A stretch of 64,000 bases of DNA, taken from the NCBI GenBank assembly GCA_024180945.1, contig JAKSGN010000003.1, positions 3,782,001-3,846,000 of the forward strand, written 5' to 3'. The DNA comes from Macrophomina tecta (Eukaryota > Ascomycota > Dothideomycetes > Botryosphaeriales > Botryosphaeriaceae). Below the pieces are notes generated by a model. The model had not been told where the DNA came from. It made no database searches and was given only the letters and a program-made list of their open reading frames with translations. A program made the translations under genes and the position numbers. Positions 11,001-20,810 of this stretch are shown here, one piece after another. Position 1 is the first letter of the stretch. Each line of letters begins with the position of its first letter.

Positions 11001-11903
11001 ATAGCTCTCTACTCTGATGCCTCATCACTTCCTCAGGGAATGGGAATAGGTGTTGGAGTGGTACTGTTAGATTACAGCCAATCCAGAGACAAAATCCAAG
11101 TAAGAGCTACTAAGAATATTGGTCCCAACGCTCTCGTTTATAACGGTGAACTTGATGGCATAACCACTGCCCTTGAGCTAGCCAACAAACATGGGTACAA
11201 GTCAAAAGATATAAGAGTCTTTGCGGATAACCAGGCTGCACTCTTGAGGCTCAAACACCCTAACAACACGCCTGGCCAACGGTGGCAGCAATGGGCAATT
11301 CACGCTGCCAGGCAGCTAAGAGACAGGGACAACAAAGTCACGGTTGAATGGGTTCCGGGGCACGTCAACGTGCACGGAAATGAGGAGGCCGACAGACTTG
11401 CTAAACAAGCAACGTTAATCCCCCCTACAACAGAAGACACTTCTGTTGCATTCTACGGAATGCAACTAAAAGAAGTTCTCTACAACGAGTGGAAAAGCCA
11501 GCTCTTATCAGTTCCCAGCTCAGCCTACAGTAAAGCATTTACCTGGAAGATAAAGAGGAAGCTGATCGCCCCTACTACAGTAAGGGAAACAGCTTCCTCC
11601 TTCTACCAGCTGAAGATTGGACACGGGTACTTCAAGTCCTATCTCTACCGTTTTAACCATGTAGAGGATGATAGATGCTACTGCTCTGGTACGGCAAAGC
11701 AAACACCGAGACATCTCCTCTTAGACTGTTATTTATATAGAGCTGAAAGGCTCTCTATAAAAGACGCTCTGGAGAAACCTATTCTTAATCTTACGGACCT
11801 ATTCACTACAAATAAAGGCGCTCAAGCAACAGCTGAGTTTCTTAGAAAAACCAAGATATCTACGCGTCGGTGGATTCTTAACAACACGCCCGACGGGGTT
11901 TAA
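8073..11903 (+). CDS. LINE ORF2: AP-endonuclease, reverse transcriptase, RNase H (1276 aa)
   Basis: An intact polyprotein. The endonuclease lies at residues 5-230, with E37 in IQEPW, D147/N149 in AGDFNTHH and D224/H225 in GSDHYP. RT spans about 450-760: QIGGRLKKSA, FLDVKGAFDH, GIPQGSPVSP and the catalytic YIDD at 693-696. RNase H spans about 975-1110: D982 in LYSDAS, E in NGELDG, D in FADNQA and D in GNEEADRLAK, so all four acidic residues are kept. Near the C terminus is CYC-x9-H-x4-C, the usual LINE Cys/His motif. The enzyme nicks target DNA and copies the element RNA in place. The start ATG (8073-8075) shares its A with the ORF1 stop TAA, so translation probably depends on termination-reinitiation, as established for the LINE SART1. 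Confidence 0.95.
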   Translation: MGSIRILQANVNRNSSVTEAILNYAVEIKVDLILIQEPWVLISPNPSENRSINHPSFGQILPVTPPGLRPRTLTYISRFLRETQVNYKADLFASPDILLLEIIQQNSKFQLLNLYNQVDQEEAGSLYTIERVLSYYSITTPTIIAGDFNTHHPWWDPRSSPDSRAPQLIQWIEDNNLSLLNKIGRGTFHRSHLSRETTIDLTLATRELEDRIEGWKVIQDLGSDHYPIFFSISPMEPPTSSPAQPTTRFNTRKANWSEFSNLFREKIEQLLPSVLLDIEQLSPSTLSQDIAGGNTLSVPALNNLGSSLTKAITYAAELTIPKLKLGPRFKSWWTDELYNLRLDLGQKTRNNRRNPTATSIKAYLESRNTSLQAVKQAKREHWNNFLSKETPTSIYKAMSYTKPRREVRIPEIRAPNAVLEDSFKGKCSALRTGLFPKPPQALPFNWEEYNPTNWDWPLLKEAELEQACSTQIKGKTPGPDTITQEIIIQAYKAAPQAFYKVFSTLFSYGYHPLCWREATGAILSKNKPDIHAPKSYRVISLLNCLGKILERITAKRLSYLAETTHLLDPSQIGGRLKKSAIDAALLLANKVEENRRVKRKTSVVFLDVKGAFDHVAQEQLLTIMAKIGLPLNLLAWIRSFLNKRQLRLAFNGEEEEFSPIETGIPQGSPVSPILFLIYLRELFPSHKVVYLSYIDDIAVIASSSSFKRNVKILQEEIRELYKRGKEKGVAFDLDKTELLHFSRSKEATSSSLVLPDGQVKKPQNLVRWLGIFFDPLLTFKEHVSIRISQARSTFQRLSRLANVERGLSPYAIRQLYNACVVSVADFGCQLYWNNQWAVKRQHNLLQNLALRKILGVFKTAPIKPMEVEAAIPPPELRLNATLRKYALRISQLGENHPVRKELDKINLESRENSPATRLERIKDTLRSIPRDIEKVDPFLYPPWAGYTPYNTEISTLSKADAATEHSKALAEAPDNLIALYSDASSLPQGMGIGVGVVLLDYSQSRDKIQVRATKNIGPNALVYNGELDGITTALELANKHGYKSKDIRVFADNQAALLRLKHPNNTPGQRWQQWAIHAARQLRDRDNKVTVEWVPGHVNVHGNEEADRLAKQATLIPPTTEDTSVAFYGMQLKEVLYNEWKSQLLSVPSSAYSKAFTWKIKRKLIAPTTVRETASSFYQLKIGHGYFKSYLYRFNHVEDDRCYCSGTAKQTPRHLLLDCYLYRAERLSIKDALEKPILNLTDLFTTNKGAQATAEFLRKTKISTRRWILNNTPDGV

Positions 11904-12137
11904 ATACGTCCGACGCTTACACTCCTTTGTTTTCTATTACTATTCTCTTATACTATCTCCTTAGAGGCCTGCCTCTCGTTTGGCTTTTAAGTCTACTATT
12001 CCTTGTGCTCTCCTAGAATGCTTCTTTTACAAGGAGCCTCTAGAAAATGTATAACTAGAAACGGCTTCTAAAGCCCGTCTTTGATAGTCTCTGACTCAAG
12101 AAGGACGTTAAACTAAATAAATAAATAAATAAATAAA
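11904..12137 (+). other. LINE 3' UTR and (TAAA)n tail
   Basis: About 210 bp of non-coding DNA ends in six tandem TAAA units followed by the right copy of the 14-bp target duplication. A simple-repeat tail in place of poly(A) is known from several LINE groups. Confidence 0.8.
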
Positions 12138-12585
12138 TTTAGTAGATAAGCTTAATCGGGAATAAGCACGTTTAAAAGCCGAGGAGAGTACGACCTTTAC
12201 TACCTTATAAACGGCGGCTACTAAGTTAGAGCGATTACGTAAATAGTAGCGCTTTCTAAAGAAGCGTCGTTCTCGAATAATTCGTATAGGGTTTAATTCC
12301 CTTAAGAAGTTAGAACGCTCCGAGGCGGAGGGTTCTTTTAGGGGCTCTCTTAATCCTAAAAATTCTAAGGGCTCCTTATTAAAACGGCTACGTTACGAGT
12401 CGGTAAATCCTACTACGCTATAGGCGGCTAAGTCGGCTAGCGAACCTAGGGCTAAGGTGCGGTTATCTCGTTCTCCCGAGCCTATAAATTTTGCTCGTTT
12501 CTCCCCGTTTACGATGGATCCGGCGGTTCTTAAGGGTTTTCCGTCGTTCTCGTTTAAGAACGACCTCGTCTCCGTAGAAGGTTAG

Positions 12586-15500
12586 GATTTTAACGGTAGA
12601 ATTCTATAATAAGGTCTAGGTATATATCGTTCTTTAGTATTTACTAGTTGTCTTTATTTCCGTAACCTTTCTATTTAACGAGATATTTAAGCTATCGTTT
12701 AAACCGCTTATAGTCTAGAATCTTCTCGACTAGGTACTAGGTTTCTTCGGCGTTAGGGTTTTCTAGTATAATTTCTTCTTAAGTTTTTAGGATAGTGGCG
12801 TTTTCTAGTACTAGCTCGAGCAATACTACGTAAAAGGTAGAGTTTATTCGTGTATTAGGTAATTTAAGTCGATACGTAACTTTTTTAAGTTTTTCTATAA
12901 TTTCGAATAGACTAATTTTCTTAAAATCTAATTTATCGCTCGGTCGTTTTAATTTAATATTCTTCGTAAGAAGGTATACTTTATTCCCCCTTTTAAGGTT
13001 TAGTGCCGCCTAGTACCGTCTATTATAGTATTTAGATATTATAATTCGTACGTATTCGAGGTCGAGACTAATAGCTTTATATAATTCTCTTAGCTACTCG
13101 GCCTTAAGAACACCTTTCTAGGCTAATTTTCTACTTAGAATAGCTTCTCTATACGCGTCTAGTTTAAACCCATAGTTAGTAAAGAACGGGGATACGTTAG
13201 TTAACTCTTATTTAGCGCTGTTATAGGCGAATTATACTATAGGTAGCTATATAGCCTAGTTATTCTATAGGTAGTTAATATAACAGCGAAGATATTATTC
13301 GAAAGTCCGGTTTATCCGTTCTATCTAGCCGTTAGTTTACGCGTATACCGTTATAGAGAGTTTATTCTTTACTCCTAGCTAGCGTATAAGCGTTTACTAA
13401 AATTCTAATCTTATTAGCTTATTCCTATCCGAGACTAATACTTCCGGCATTCCGTAATCCGCGAAGATGTATCGGAGAAACGTATAGGCTAGCTATTCTA
13501 TATTCGATACTTTTAGGTAGGGTAAGAAGTATACGTACTTCGTAAGTCTATTAATAAAGACTAGAATCGAGTCGTACTTAATTTTTATAAGCGAATCTCT
13601 AGACTCTAGTAGCTTCGTAATAAAGTCTAGCGTAATCTATTGCTATAGTCGTTCTAGTACTTCTAGGGGTTGTAGTTATGTTACGAACCCCCGGGGACAA
13701 GGGCTTTATGACCCCGCGGGCTGGGAGCCCGCACGGGAAAAGGCACCGCAGGGGCCAGAAACCCTCACGGGCAGCAGAGCCGCACGACCAAGGCGCCCGC
13801 ACGGGAAAACCAGCCTCAAGGGAGGACGGCGCGTACGGACCCAGGCTAGGCAACAACAGAAGCCCACACGGGAACGACGCCCACGCGGCGCAGCGACACA
13901 CCAAGGGCAGAATCCCGCAGGGGAAGAATCAGTCACGGAAGTACGCTTGGCCAAACCGGGTAGTAAGTACAGGAGTATACACCCTTGCCAAGGGCAGGAG
14001 ATGGAACCCGGGAAACCGACTTTCGAGCACGAAGAACGAACAAGAGAAAGGCGGACATATCGTCCGCTCATCAAGGAAGAAGTCGGATTCCGGAAAACGG
14101 GCATTAGCGCCCAAGTCACGTGGGGCCCACCAGGCCCACTCGAGGATCAGAAGCCTTGGCACTGATCCAACTCTCAGATTGATCCAACACCACGACTGAT
14201 CCAACAGTCGTCCTGATCCCCAGATTGTCATAGCTTTCCTACAGTATATAGAACACACTCATTAGGTAGTACTTTGGCCTTCGTGGTCAACTCAAGATTC
14301 CAATACAGACTTATTGGAGGTAACAAGCCTGACGCGCACCGCGCACCGACCTGTCACGTGATCGCTACCCATCGTTCCAATCCTTTACCCTTCTCTTGTC
14401 CTTCAAGGTAAACCTTACCGCTACCTGACCCTGCTAGGCGACTCCGAAGCCTAGTGGAAGAGGCCGCCGTTACAAGTTATCCGTACGAAGCGTATATTAC
14501 GGCTTTACTTTGGATATAAAGATCGCATTATAAAACTATACGCTAGACTATTTTTCGTAATTCTGGAAAGTAGAAGTTTTACGTAATCCTCTCGGTCGTT
14601 CTATTAATGCCCTAATATCTATACGCGGGTACTACGTATATATCCTTAACAAGTACTTCTCGTAGTCTTATCGGAATATAGATTAATTCTTTAAAGAGAA
14701 GCGTTCCTTCTCTATCTCGAGTAATACGCGGGTCGTCCTTAAGCGCTAAAAGTTCCTACGCGAAGGAGTCCTAAGCGTATACTTCTCGAATCTTCTAATA
14801 CTACGGGTTTAACTCGATGCGAAGCATTAGAAAAGACTATCTAGTAAGGGTAAGCGATTTATCGCTTATCTACTATAATACTATAGGTTGCGGCTCGATT
14901 CTTTCTTCTATATAGTCTACCCTTCTACTAAGCGCGTTAGCGGCGGCGTTATCTACACCTTTTCTATACGTAATCTTAAAGTTATAGGATGCTAATTCTT
15001 ATAACTAGCGAACCTATCGTTGGTTTAGCTCCTTAGTCGTAGTAAAGCGCGTAAGATTCTAATAGTCGTAATATACTATTACCTGCTAATCGGCTTCTTT
15101 TAAGTAGTATCTCTAGTGCTTAAATACTAAGACGATGGCTAAGAGCTTCTTATTGTAAGTATCGTAGTTAAGCTCTACCGGGGTAAACTTTCTTAAGTAG
15201 AATACGATCGGATGCTATCTACCTTTATCGTTAAGCTAGCTAAGATATGCTCTTAGGGCGAATCCTAACGTATTAGTTTCTACTTCGATCGGTTTATCGG
15301 AATTATATATTCCTAAGACGGGTGCTTCGTAAAATATCCGCTTTAGCGAATTAAAGGCTTGCTACTAATCGTCTTTCTATTAGAAGCTATACTCCTTCTA
15401 GGTAAGTCGCGTTAAAGGTTTCGTAACCTTTAAATAGTTCTAGATAAACTTCCTATAAAAGTTTACGAATCTAAGAAAGGATTATACTTCCTTAATCGTC

Positions 15501-18500
15501 TTTAGTACTAGCTATTCTTTAATAGAGTCTAGTTTCGAGTCGTCTATATCGACATATCTAGGGGTAATAATAAAGCCTAAGAATTCTATTCTTTATACGT
15601 GCTATTCGTACTTCTCTAGTGCGATAGATAGATTTTTAGCTTAGAGGGTTTCTAGGACTTTTCTAATATACTTCTTATATTTCTCGAGTGTTTTTAAGAA
15701 GATAAGAATATCGTCGAGGTAAGCTAGGTAGAAGATATTTAAGTATTCGCGTAGCGTATCGTTAACTAGATTCTAAAAGGTTACTAGCGCGTTAGTAAGC
15801 CCGAATAGTATAACTATATACTCGTAGAGTTCTAGTCTTATACGGAAGGCTATTTTTTACTCTTCCCCTTCCTTAATTCTAACTAAGTAGTAACCGTCCC
15901 GGAGGTCTAGCTTCGTAAAGTACTTTACGTTTCCTAACTTATCCTGGAGCTCGTCGATGCGTAGGAGCGGGTATCGGTTCTTAATCGTAATATCGTTAAG
16001 TTGTTGGTAGTCGATATAGAGGCGTAATTTACCATTCTTCTTAGGAATAAAGAGAATCGGATATTTAGCTAATAACGTTAATAGCCGAATATATCCTCGT
16101 TCGAGGTTCTTCTTAATATATTTCTTTAAGGCCTCTATTTCCTTCTTTAATAAGGAATAGATAGGCTTATAAGCCGGTTTCGTTTCTAGCTTAAGCGGAA
16201 TCTCGTAGTTCTATAATTAATATTTAGGTAAGTCTCCTTTTCCTCTTTCTTAGTAAACGGTAACTAAGTCCTAATATTCTTCGGGTACCATTTCTATTTC
16301 GGGTATTAGAGGCGTTTCTTATAGTTACTACTATATCTCTAAACTACTATATTATTCTCTCTTAATCCTCGCAGGATCGTCTCTTCCGATAGAAGTTAAA
16401 TAGTCTTTATTCCTTAGCCCTTTCCGTTAAGCCCTAGCTAATGCTCTCTATTACACCGCCGGTAAGAGTTTAATATATATAAGGTAGACCTATTATTCTT
16501 AGCATCGTATACGCCTAAATACCTCTTCTAAGATTATCTAGACGTCTACGGGAGGTTTAATAGCTACTAATTACTTCCGCGAAGCCTTACTCTTAGCCTT
16601 ACGCTTTCTCCGCGTAGTTCTTTATAATAAGTGTTATACCTAGGTTTCGGGAATACTTAACTCGGTAGGGCTTACTCCGCTTAAGGCGCTATATTTTACC
16701 GAGAAGGCGGCGTTTTATACGCTATAGTCCTAGTCTTATCTTAGGCCTTTCTTAAGGTTGCCGTTAATACTACTAACGCTAGGCCTTACGCTATTATTTA
16801 AGTCTTGCGTTTCTTCTAATAATTCGAGGGTATCGTTTCGCTTAGTAGGGCTTATTCCTACGGTAGGGTTGTATTTTACTAAGGAGGCTTCGCCTTCTAC
16901 GTCGTAGTCCTAGTTCTAACTTATACTACTACCGGAGTTACCTATATAGTTACTATACTTAGGCCTTATACTAGCTACTTCCCGTCTTATACTAAAGATA
17001 TATTCTTAGAAGATATCTAGTAGTTCTTATTTAATATTCTTATAACTACTCTCGGGGTTTTCGATAATGTCCTAGATATCCTATCGTAGGAAAAGCGTAT
17101 CGCTTACCTAGTCGATAAGGGGGTTGCGAGTTCTAAGCTAAGGTATTCTAAGAATGACGTCGTATCCTAGAATCCTTTAGATATTAAGGGTAACCTAATC
17201 GGGGTGTCCGTTAATTTCTAGTAAGACTTCTTTTATTTTAATACGTATCTATTCTTTTCCGTAGTCGGCGTTTCTTCCGTCGAATCCGCTAAGGGAGTAG
17301 GGTTCTTTCTTCTTTTAATAAGGGATATTTAATTCTTATACTAGTTCGTTATAGATAAAGTCTCCGCTTAACCTACTATCGACTAATATCGAGATCGTAC
17401 GTTCTCGTAGAACTCCGGTAATCTTAAATTATCCCTAAAGTTTCTTTCCGGTAAGAGTTTCCGTTTTCGATATACGTAATACTATATAAAGAGACCTAGA
17501 CTGTGGCCCCTAGATTAATTCTAATACCGTAGGGCCGTCTAGTTTTTTAGCTTCGGGTAGCCGTAGACTTTACTATATATATAGTCTTTCTATTCGTTAA
17601 CTTGGAGGTATACTTGCTTTTAGTTAGTCTATTTATTAGTACGTAACTATTTCCGCTAGTAGACTATGTCCTTTCGCACCTAGTATCGGAAAGTTGGCAT
17701 ATTAAATTTCTCGTCCGATATCTACTAGAGTGTGCGGTTCTAGATAGTTACCGTACTATACTAATAAAGAATCCTTACTAATTCTTAGAGGGAGTTATAG
17801 TCTACTTACTATCGAGCAGTTATTCCTTAATAATAGAGCGTTACGAGTGCGGTTTTCTTTATAACGATAAGTTTATACTTCTTTCTATCTTACTCGATTC
17901 GGGTTTCCTAGAGGGTTTCTTAGCGCTATATTTATAGTACCGTAAGGGCTAATCCTCTCTCGTAGGAAATCTAGATTATCTAGGCGAGTTAATCGTTCTC
18001 GTCCGTTATTTCTACGCTAATTCTATACTTAGCTACAAGGCGCTCGAGTTCCGAAAGAGCTATAGGGTTCGGTATAGCTTCTACTTCGCTATTCGTCGAG
18101 TTATATAGTTCTCCGGTTTCGCTATTTACGAGCTCCTCGTCTAAGAAAAAGCTATTAATAAAATTATTAGTCTCGATAACTCCTTCGTTTCTAGTTATTA
18201 TACCGAATTATCGTAGTTCGTAGGGATACTATTCTAATATATCCTTGCTACTTTAGTGTATCTAGCAGTTATCGTCGTAGTAGGCCGTCTAGTATAGCGT
18301 ATTATAGTTATCTTAGCGGGACGCAACTAATACTTTCCGTTAAGCGCTCGAGGTCTACTTTCCGTCTTTCTTATTACGAGGGTTCTGCGGGCACTTAGAA
18401 GAGAAGTACTTATTACTACCGTAGGTAATATAGAGTTAATTCTTATAGCGCTACTTCTACTCGTTTATTTAGTTTAGATTAGGTCCTTTAGGCTTCTTAT

Positions 18501-19450
18501 TATTATTTCGACTATTATTATTACCCTTCTTAGACTTCTATCGGTTAGCCGCGTTAAGGGCTATAGCGTCTTTACCTTTAAGGGTTATTCTTTCGCGGCG
18601 AGGTTTCGAGGTATTAGCTAGTCGGGAACCTATTTTCTATTCGTATATACAACCGTCGATCTAAGACGTAAGGTCTACCATCTTTTAGAAGATAGACGGG
18701 TATTTATAGGTAATTATATTCTTCTTAACTTCCTCCTTTAGATCCTTATAGAAGAGGTCGCGGAAAGTCTTATCTAACTATTCGAGGTAGGCTATAAGCT
18801 ACTAGAACTTAGTTGCGTAGATAGCTATAGATCCTAGTTATTTAACGGTTATAATATCGTTAAAGGCTTTGCGAACTTTATCCCGATCGTTAAAAGTAGC
18901 CTTAAGGTTATCTATAAATCCCGTATAGGTATCGAAGATTTTCTTAGTCTTTTCTCATCTCTTCTTGAGAGAGTGTTCGTTGGCTAAGTAGTCGCGAAGG
19001 TATAGTTTTATCTATACCTCTACCGTTCCTCTAAGGTAAGTTAATGCGAAGAGCACCGCTTCGGCGTCGTTATCGAACTATGCTTAGTTAAACTAGAGGT
19101 AGCGTTTTATCTAGAGTAAGAAGAATTAGAGCTTCTTTCTATTTCTATTAAACTTCTCGGGTGCCGCTACTTTAACCTTAGTAGCGCTCCGCTTTATTAT
19201 ATACTCGATTAGTCGAGCGTTCTAAGCCTTTAACTCCTTAATAAGCTATAAGAGCTTAGCTCTAGTGGGCTTTGTTTACTACGCGGGCTAAGCTTACCCC
19301 TAGGTATTCTAAACCTAACCCTCTGCTGGGTCGACCTCTATCTAAAATCCTAGTACTATTACTATTTCCTAAACTCGTTAGGGGGTAATATCTTACCTAA
19401 TAAGACTTAATCTCAGAGCCTTCCTCTTCTTGTAAAGATAGTAGTTAAAG
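12586..19450 (-). pseudogene. gag-pol of Gypsy A1, RIP-damaged
   Basis: Read on the minus strand from 19450, gag is followed by protease, RT, RNase H, integrase and chromodomain. The catalytic YLDD of RT is intact (15710-15721). The chromodomain region near 12600-12760 reads KRFKRQLKYLVKQKGYGNK and then DIYLDLIIEFY. Chromodomains on integrase define the chromovirus branch and steer integration to heterochromatin; here that is inferred from family knowledge. Stops are almost all TAA/TAG. The integrase section is interrupted by the solo LTR at 13679-14474. Sister copies at 26355-35946 and 39007-45400 confirm the order. Confidence 0.8.
13679..14474 (+). mobile_element. Solo LTR of another family (LTR-E, 796 bp), un-RIPed
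   Basis: It starts TGTTACGAACCCCCGG, ends GCCGCCGTTACA and has a perfect TSD AGTTA at 13674-13678 and 14475-14479. The sister Gypsy at 28640-28670 shows the empty site. It is GC-rich and keeps CA/TG. Internal features are three copies of a cccgcacgggaaaa-like unit (13726-13880), three tgatccaac units (about 14163-14205), and a TATA-like tatatagaa near 14245. Open frames in it, up to 173 codons, have no protein-like features. No internal element region remains, so it is the product of LTR-LTR recombination. Orientation is arbitrary. Confidence 0.9.
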
Positions 19451-19887
19451 TATAACGAGCGGGCCTCTACCTCTAAGAATTCAAACACCAAAGAGAAAGA
19501 AAACCTATCGAGGGGGTTTTCCTTAAGTAGGTATAAGAAGAGGGTAAGAGCAAGTTAAACACGTAATAAGACTAAGTACTACGTGCGAAGGCTATATTAC
19601 TAATAATATACGAATTATTATTAAAGTTAACCACGAAGGTTAAAGCTATCTAAAGAGTATAGTTTATATATAAGTAGAAAAATATATATAATCTAGTATT
19701 ACTAGATATCGCCGTGGCTATACTAGGCGACTATTACTCTATATAGCCTAGGCTCTTAAGGGCGACATATAGGTCTATAGAAAAAGATTACGTGCGGAGC
19801 TACGTAATCCGATCTTTTCTAGATAGAATCTCTTCTAAGGCTCCCCCACCTTCCTTTCTATACTCCCGTGAAGGCTATGCTATAATA
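19451..19887 (-). repeat. 5' LTR of Gypsy A1 (more mutated copy)
   Basis: Same 437-bp length as the partner at 5444-5880, from which it differs almost only by transitions. It is followed by TSD TTAAT. Confidence 0.9.
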
Positions 19888-19941
19888 TTAATAAATACCT
19901 TATAGCGACTCTTATCTACTATAAATTAAGAAGTAGCTAGT

Positions 19942-20169
19942 TGTTGAATTTGGGTGAGTGAAGAGTAGTGAGGTCAGAAAGAGAGTAGATTCTGCCTGTC
20001 TCCTGAGAGGGAGGTAGGTATGCTTTGCTTATATACATAAATGAGTGCTTGAATAACCGAGGAGAATAGAAGCCGATATTGCTATCCGAAGCTTGTGAAG
20101 ATGAGGAGTAGTGAGGAGGTGGCAAAGAGTAGATGCTGATCTGTAGCAATAAGGCAAAATAGTCTGACA
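19942..20169 (-). mobile_element. Short solo LTR (LTR-G, 228 bp), un-RIPed
   Basis: On the minus strand it runs TGTCAGACTATTTTGCC to CCCAAATTCAACA, with a TATA-like tatataagc. The TSD is CTAGT (19937-19941 and 20170-20174). The sister element at 41955-41975 (aagtagctagtataagg) shows the empty site. Size and termini resemble Copia LTRs, which is inference. The 77-codon frame inside it is not a gene. Confidence 0.85.
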
Positions 20170-20810
20170 CTAGTATAAAATCTAAGAATAATAGCTATAT
20201 AGATAACTTTAATAATAGTATAAATTAAAACTAGAACTATAACGTAAAAGGTAAAGCCTTTTTAGTAAAATATAACTCTATTATAGAAATAAGCCCTACT
20301 AAGTAAAATAATACCCTTAAATTATTAAGAGAAGAGTAAGACTTAAATAATAACGTAAGGTCTAGTAACGATAGTATTAATAGTAATCTTAAGAAAGGCC
20401 TAAGATAGAACTAGAACTATAGTATATAAGATATTATCTTCTTAGTAAAATATAGCGCTTTAAGCGGAGTAAGCCCTACTAAGTTAAGTATTTTTAAAAA
20501 TTAAGTATAATACTTACTATAAAGAACTACGCGGAGAAAGTATAAAACTAAAAATAAGACTTTATAAAAGTAATTAATAGTTCTAAAACCTTCTATAGAT
20601 GTCTAAATAATCTTAAGAAAAATATTTAGGCGTATATAATACTAAAAATAATAGATTTATTTTATATATATTAAACCCTTACTAGTAGTATAATAGAGAG
20701 TATTAGCTAGGGCCTAATAAAAAGAGCTAAGAAATAAAAACTATCTAACTTCTATTAGAGAAGATAATTCTATAAGAATTAAGAGAAGATAATATAATAG
20801 TTTAAAGATA

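Larger units (their letters stand above)
6290..12137 (+). mobile_element. Full-length Tad-like LINE retrotransposon, apparently intact
   Basis: It is flanked by a perfect 14-bp TSD (tttagtagataagc) at 6276-6289 and 12138-12151. It has a 5' UTR of about 410 bp, two long open frames in tandem, a 3' UTR and a 3' tail of (TAAA)n at about 12112-12137. The order endonuclease, RT, RNase H and C-terminal Cys/His motif in ORF2 fits the Tad1/I-like group of fungal LINEs. Base composition is normal and there is no RIP, although it sits inside strongly RIPed Gypsy DNA, so it inserted after that DNA was mutated. Full length, intact frames and a perfect TSD suggest a recent insertion. Confidence 0.92.
6096..12585 (+). 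pseudogene. Antisense Cys-rich gene of Gypsy A1, with a probable intron, split by the LINE
   Basis: This frame lies on the strand opposite to pol, between pol and the 3' LTR. Exon 1 (6096-6221) gives MEMISCTNYLEYESKC and later KARRKECDV. Tyr stands where a C-x2-C...C zinc-binding pattern would have Cys, as TGC to TAC/TAT mutation produces. A 59-nt intron is likely at 6222-6280 (GTAACT, branch-like GCTAAC, acceptor TTTAG). With the LINE removed, exon 2 (6281-6289 joined to 12152-12585) continues in frame, with a Lys/Glu/Arg-rich, probably coiled-coil stretch and stops only at former Gln codons. It ends at TAG 12583-12585, tail to tail with pol. The zinc-binding and coiled-coil calls are inference; I know no function. 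The LINE target duplication spans the intron acceptor. Confidence 0.6.
5444..19887 (-). mobile_element. Minus-strand chromodomain Gypsy (copy A1), complete, with nested LINE and solo LTR
   Basis: It is bounded by 437-bp LTRs (5444-5880 and 19451-19887) and a perfect 5-bp TSD, TTAAT at 5439-5443 and 19888-19892. Subtracting the LINE and the solo LTR leaves about 7.8 kb. On the minus strand the order is 5' LTR, gag (about 18500-19440), protease (about 17300-18200), RT (YLDD intact at 15710-15721), RNase H, integrase (interrupted by the solo LTR at 13679) and chromodomain (about 12590-12760). An antisense gene then runs on the plus strand toward the polypurine tract (complement of ctattcccttcttta) and the 3' LTR. 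RIP is moderate: CG is kept and many stops are present. Confidence 0.9.

Noticed and set aside
12112..12137. Independent microsatellite (TAAA)n
   Set aside because: It abuts the LINE target duplication exactly and is the element's 3' tail.
13678..14258. Overlapping open frames of up to 173 codons on both strands
   Set aside because: They lie wholly inside a solo LTR defined by TG/CA ends and a TSD. They are Arg/Pro-rich and have no protein-like features.
19937..20170. 77-codon minus-strand frame
   Set aside because: Coextensive with solo LTR-G.
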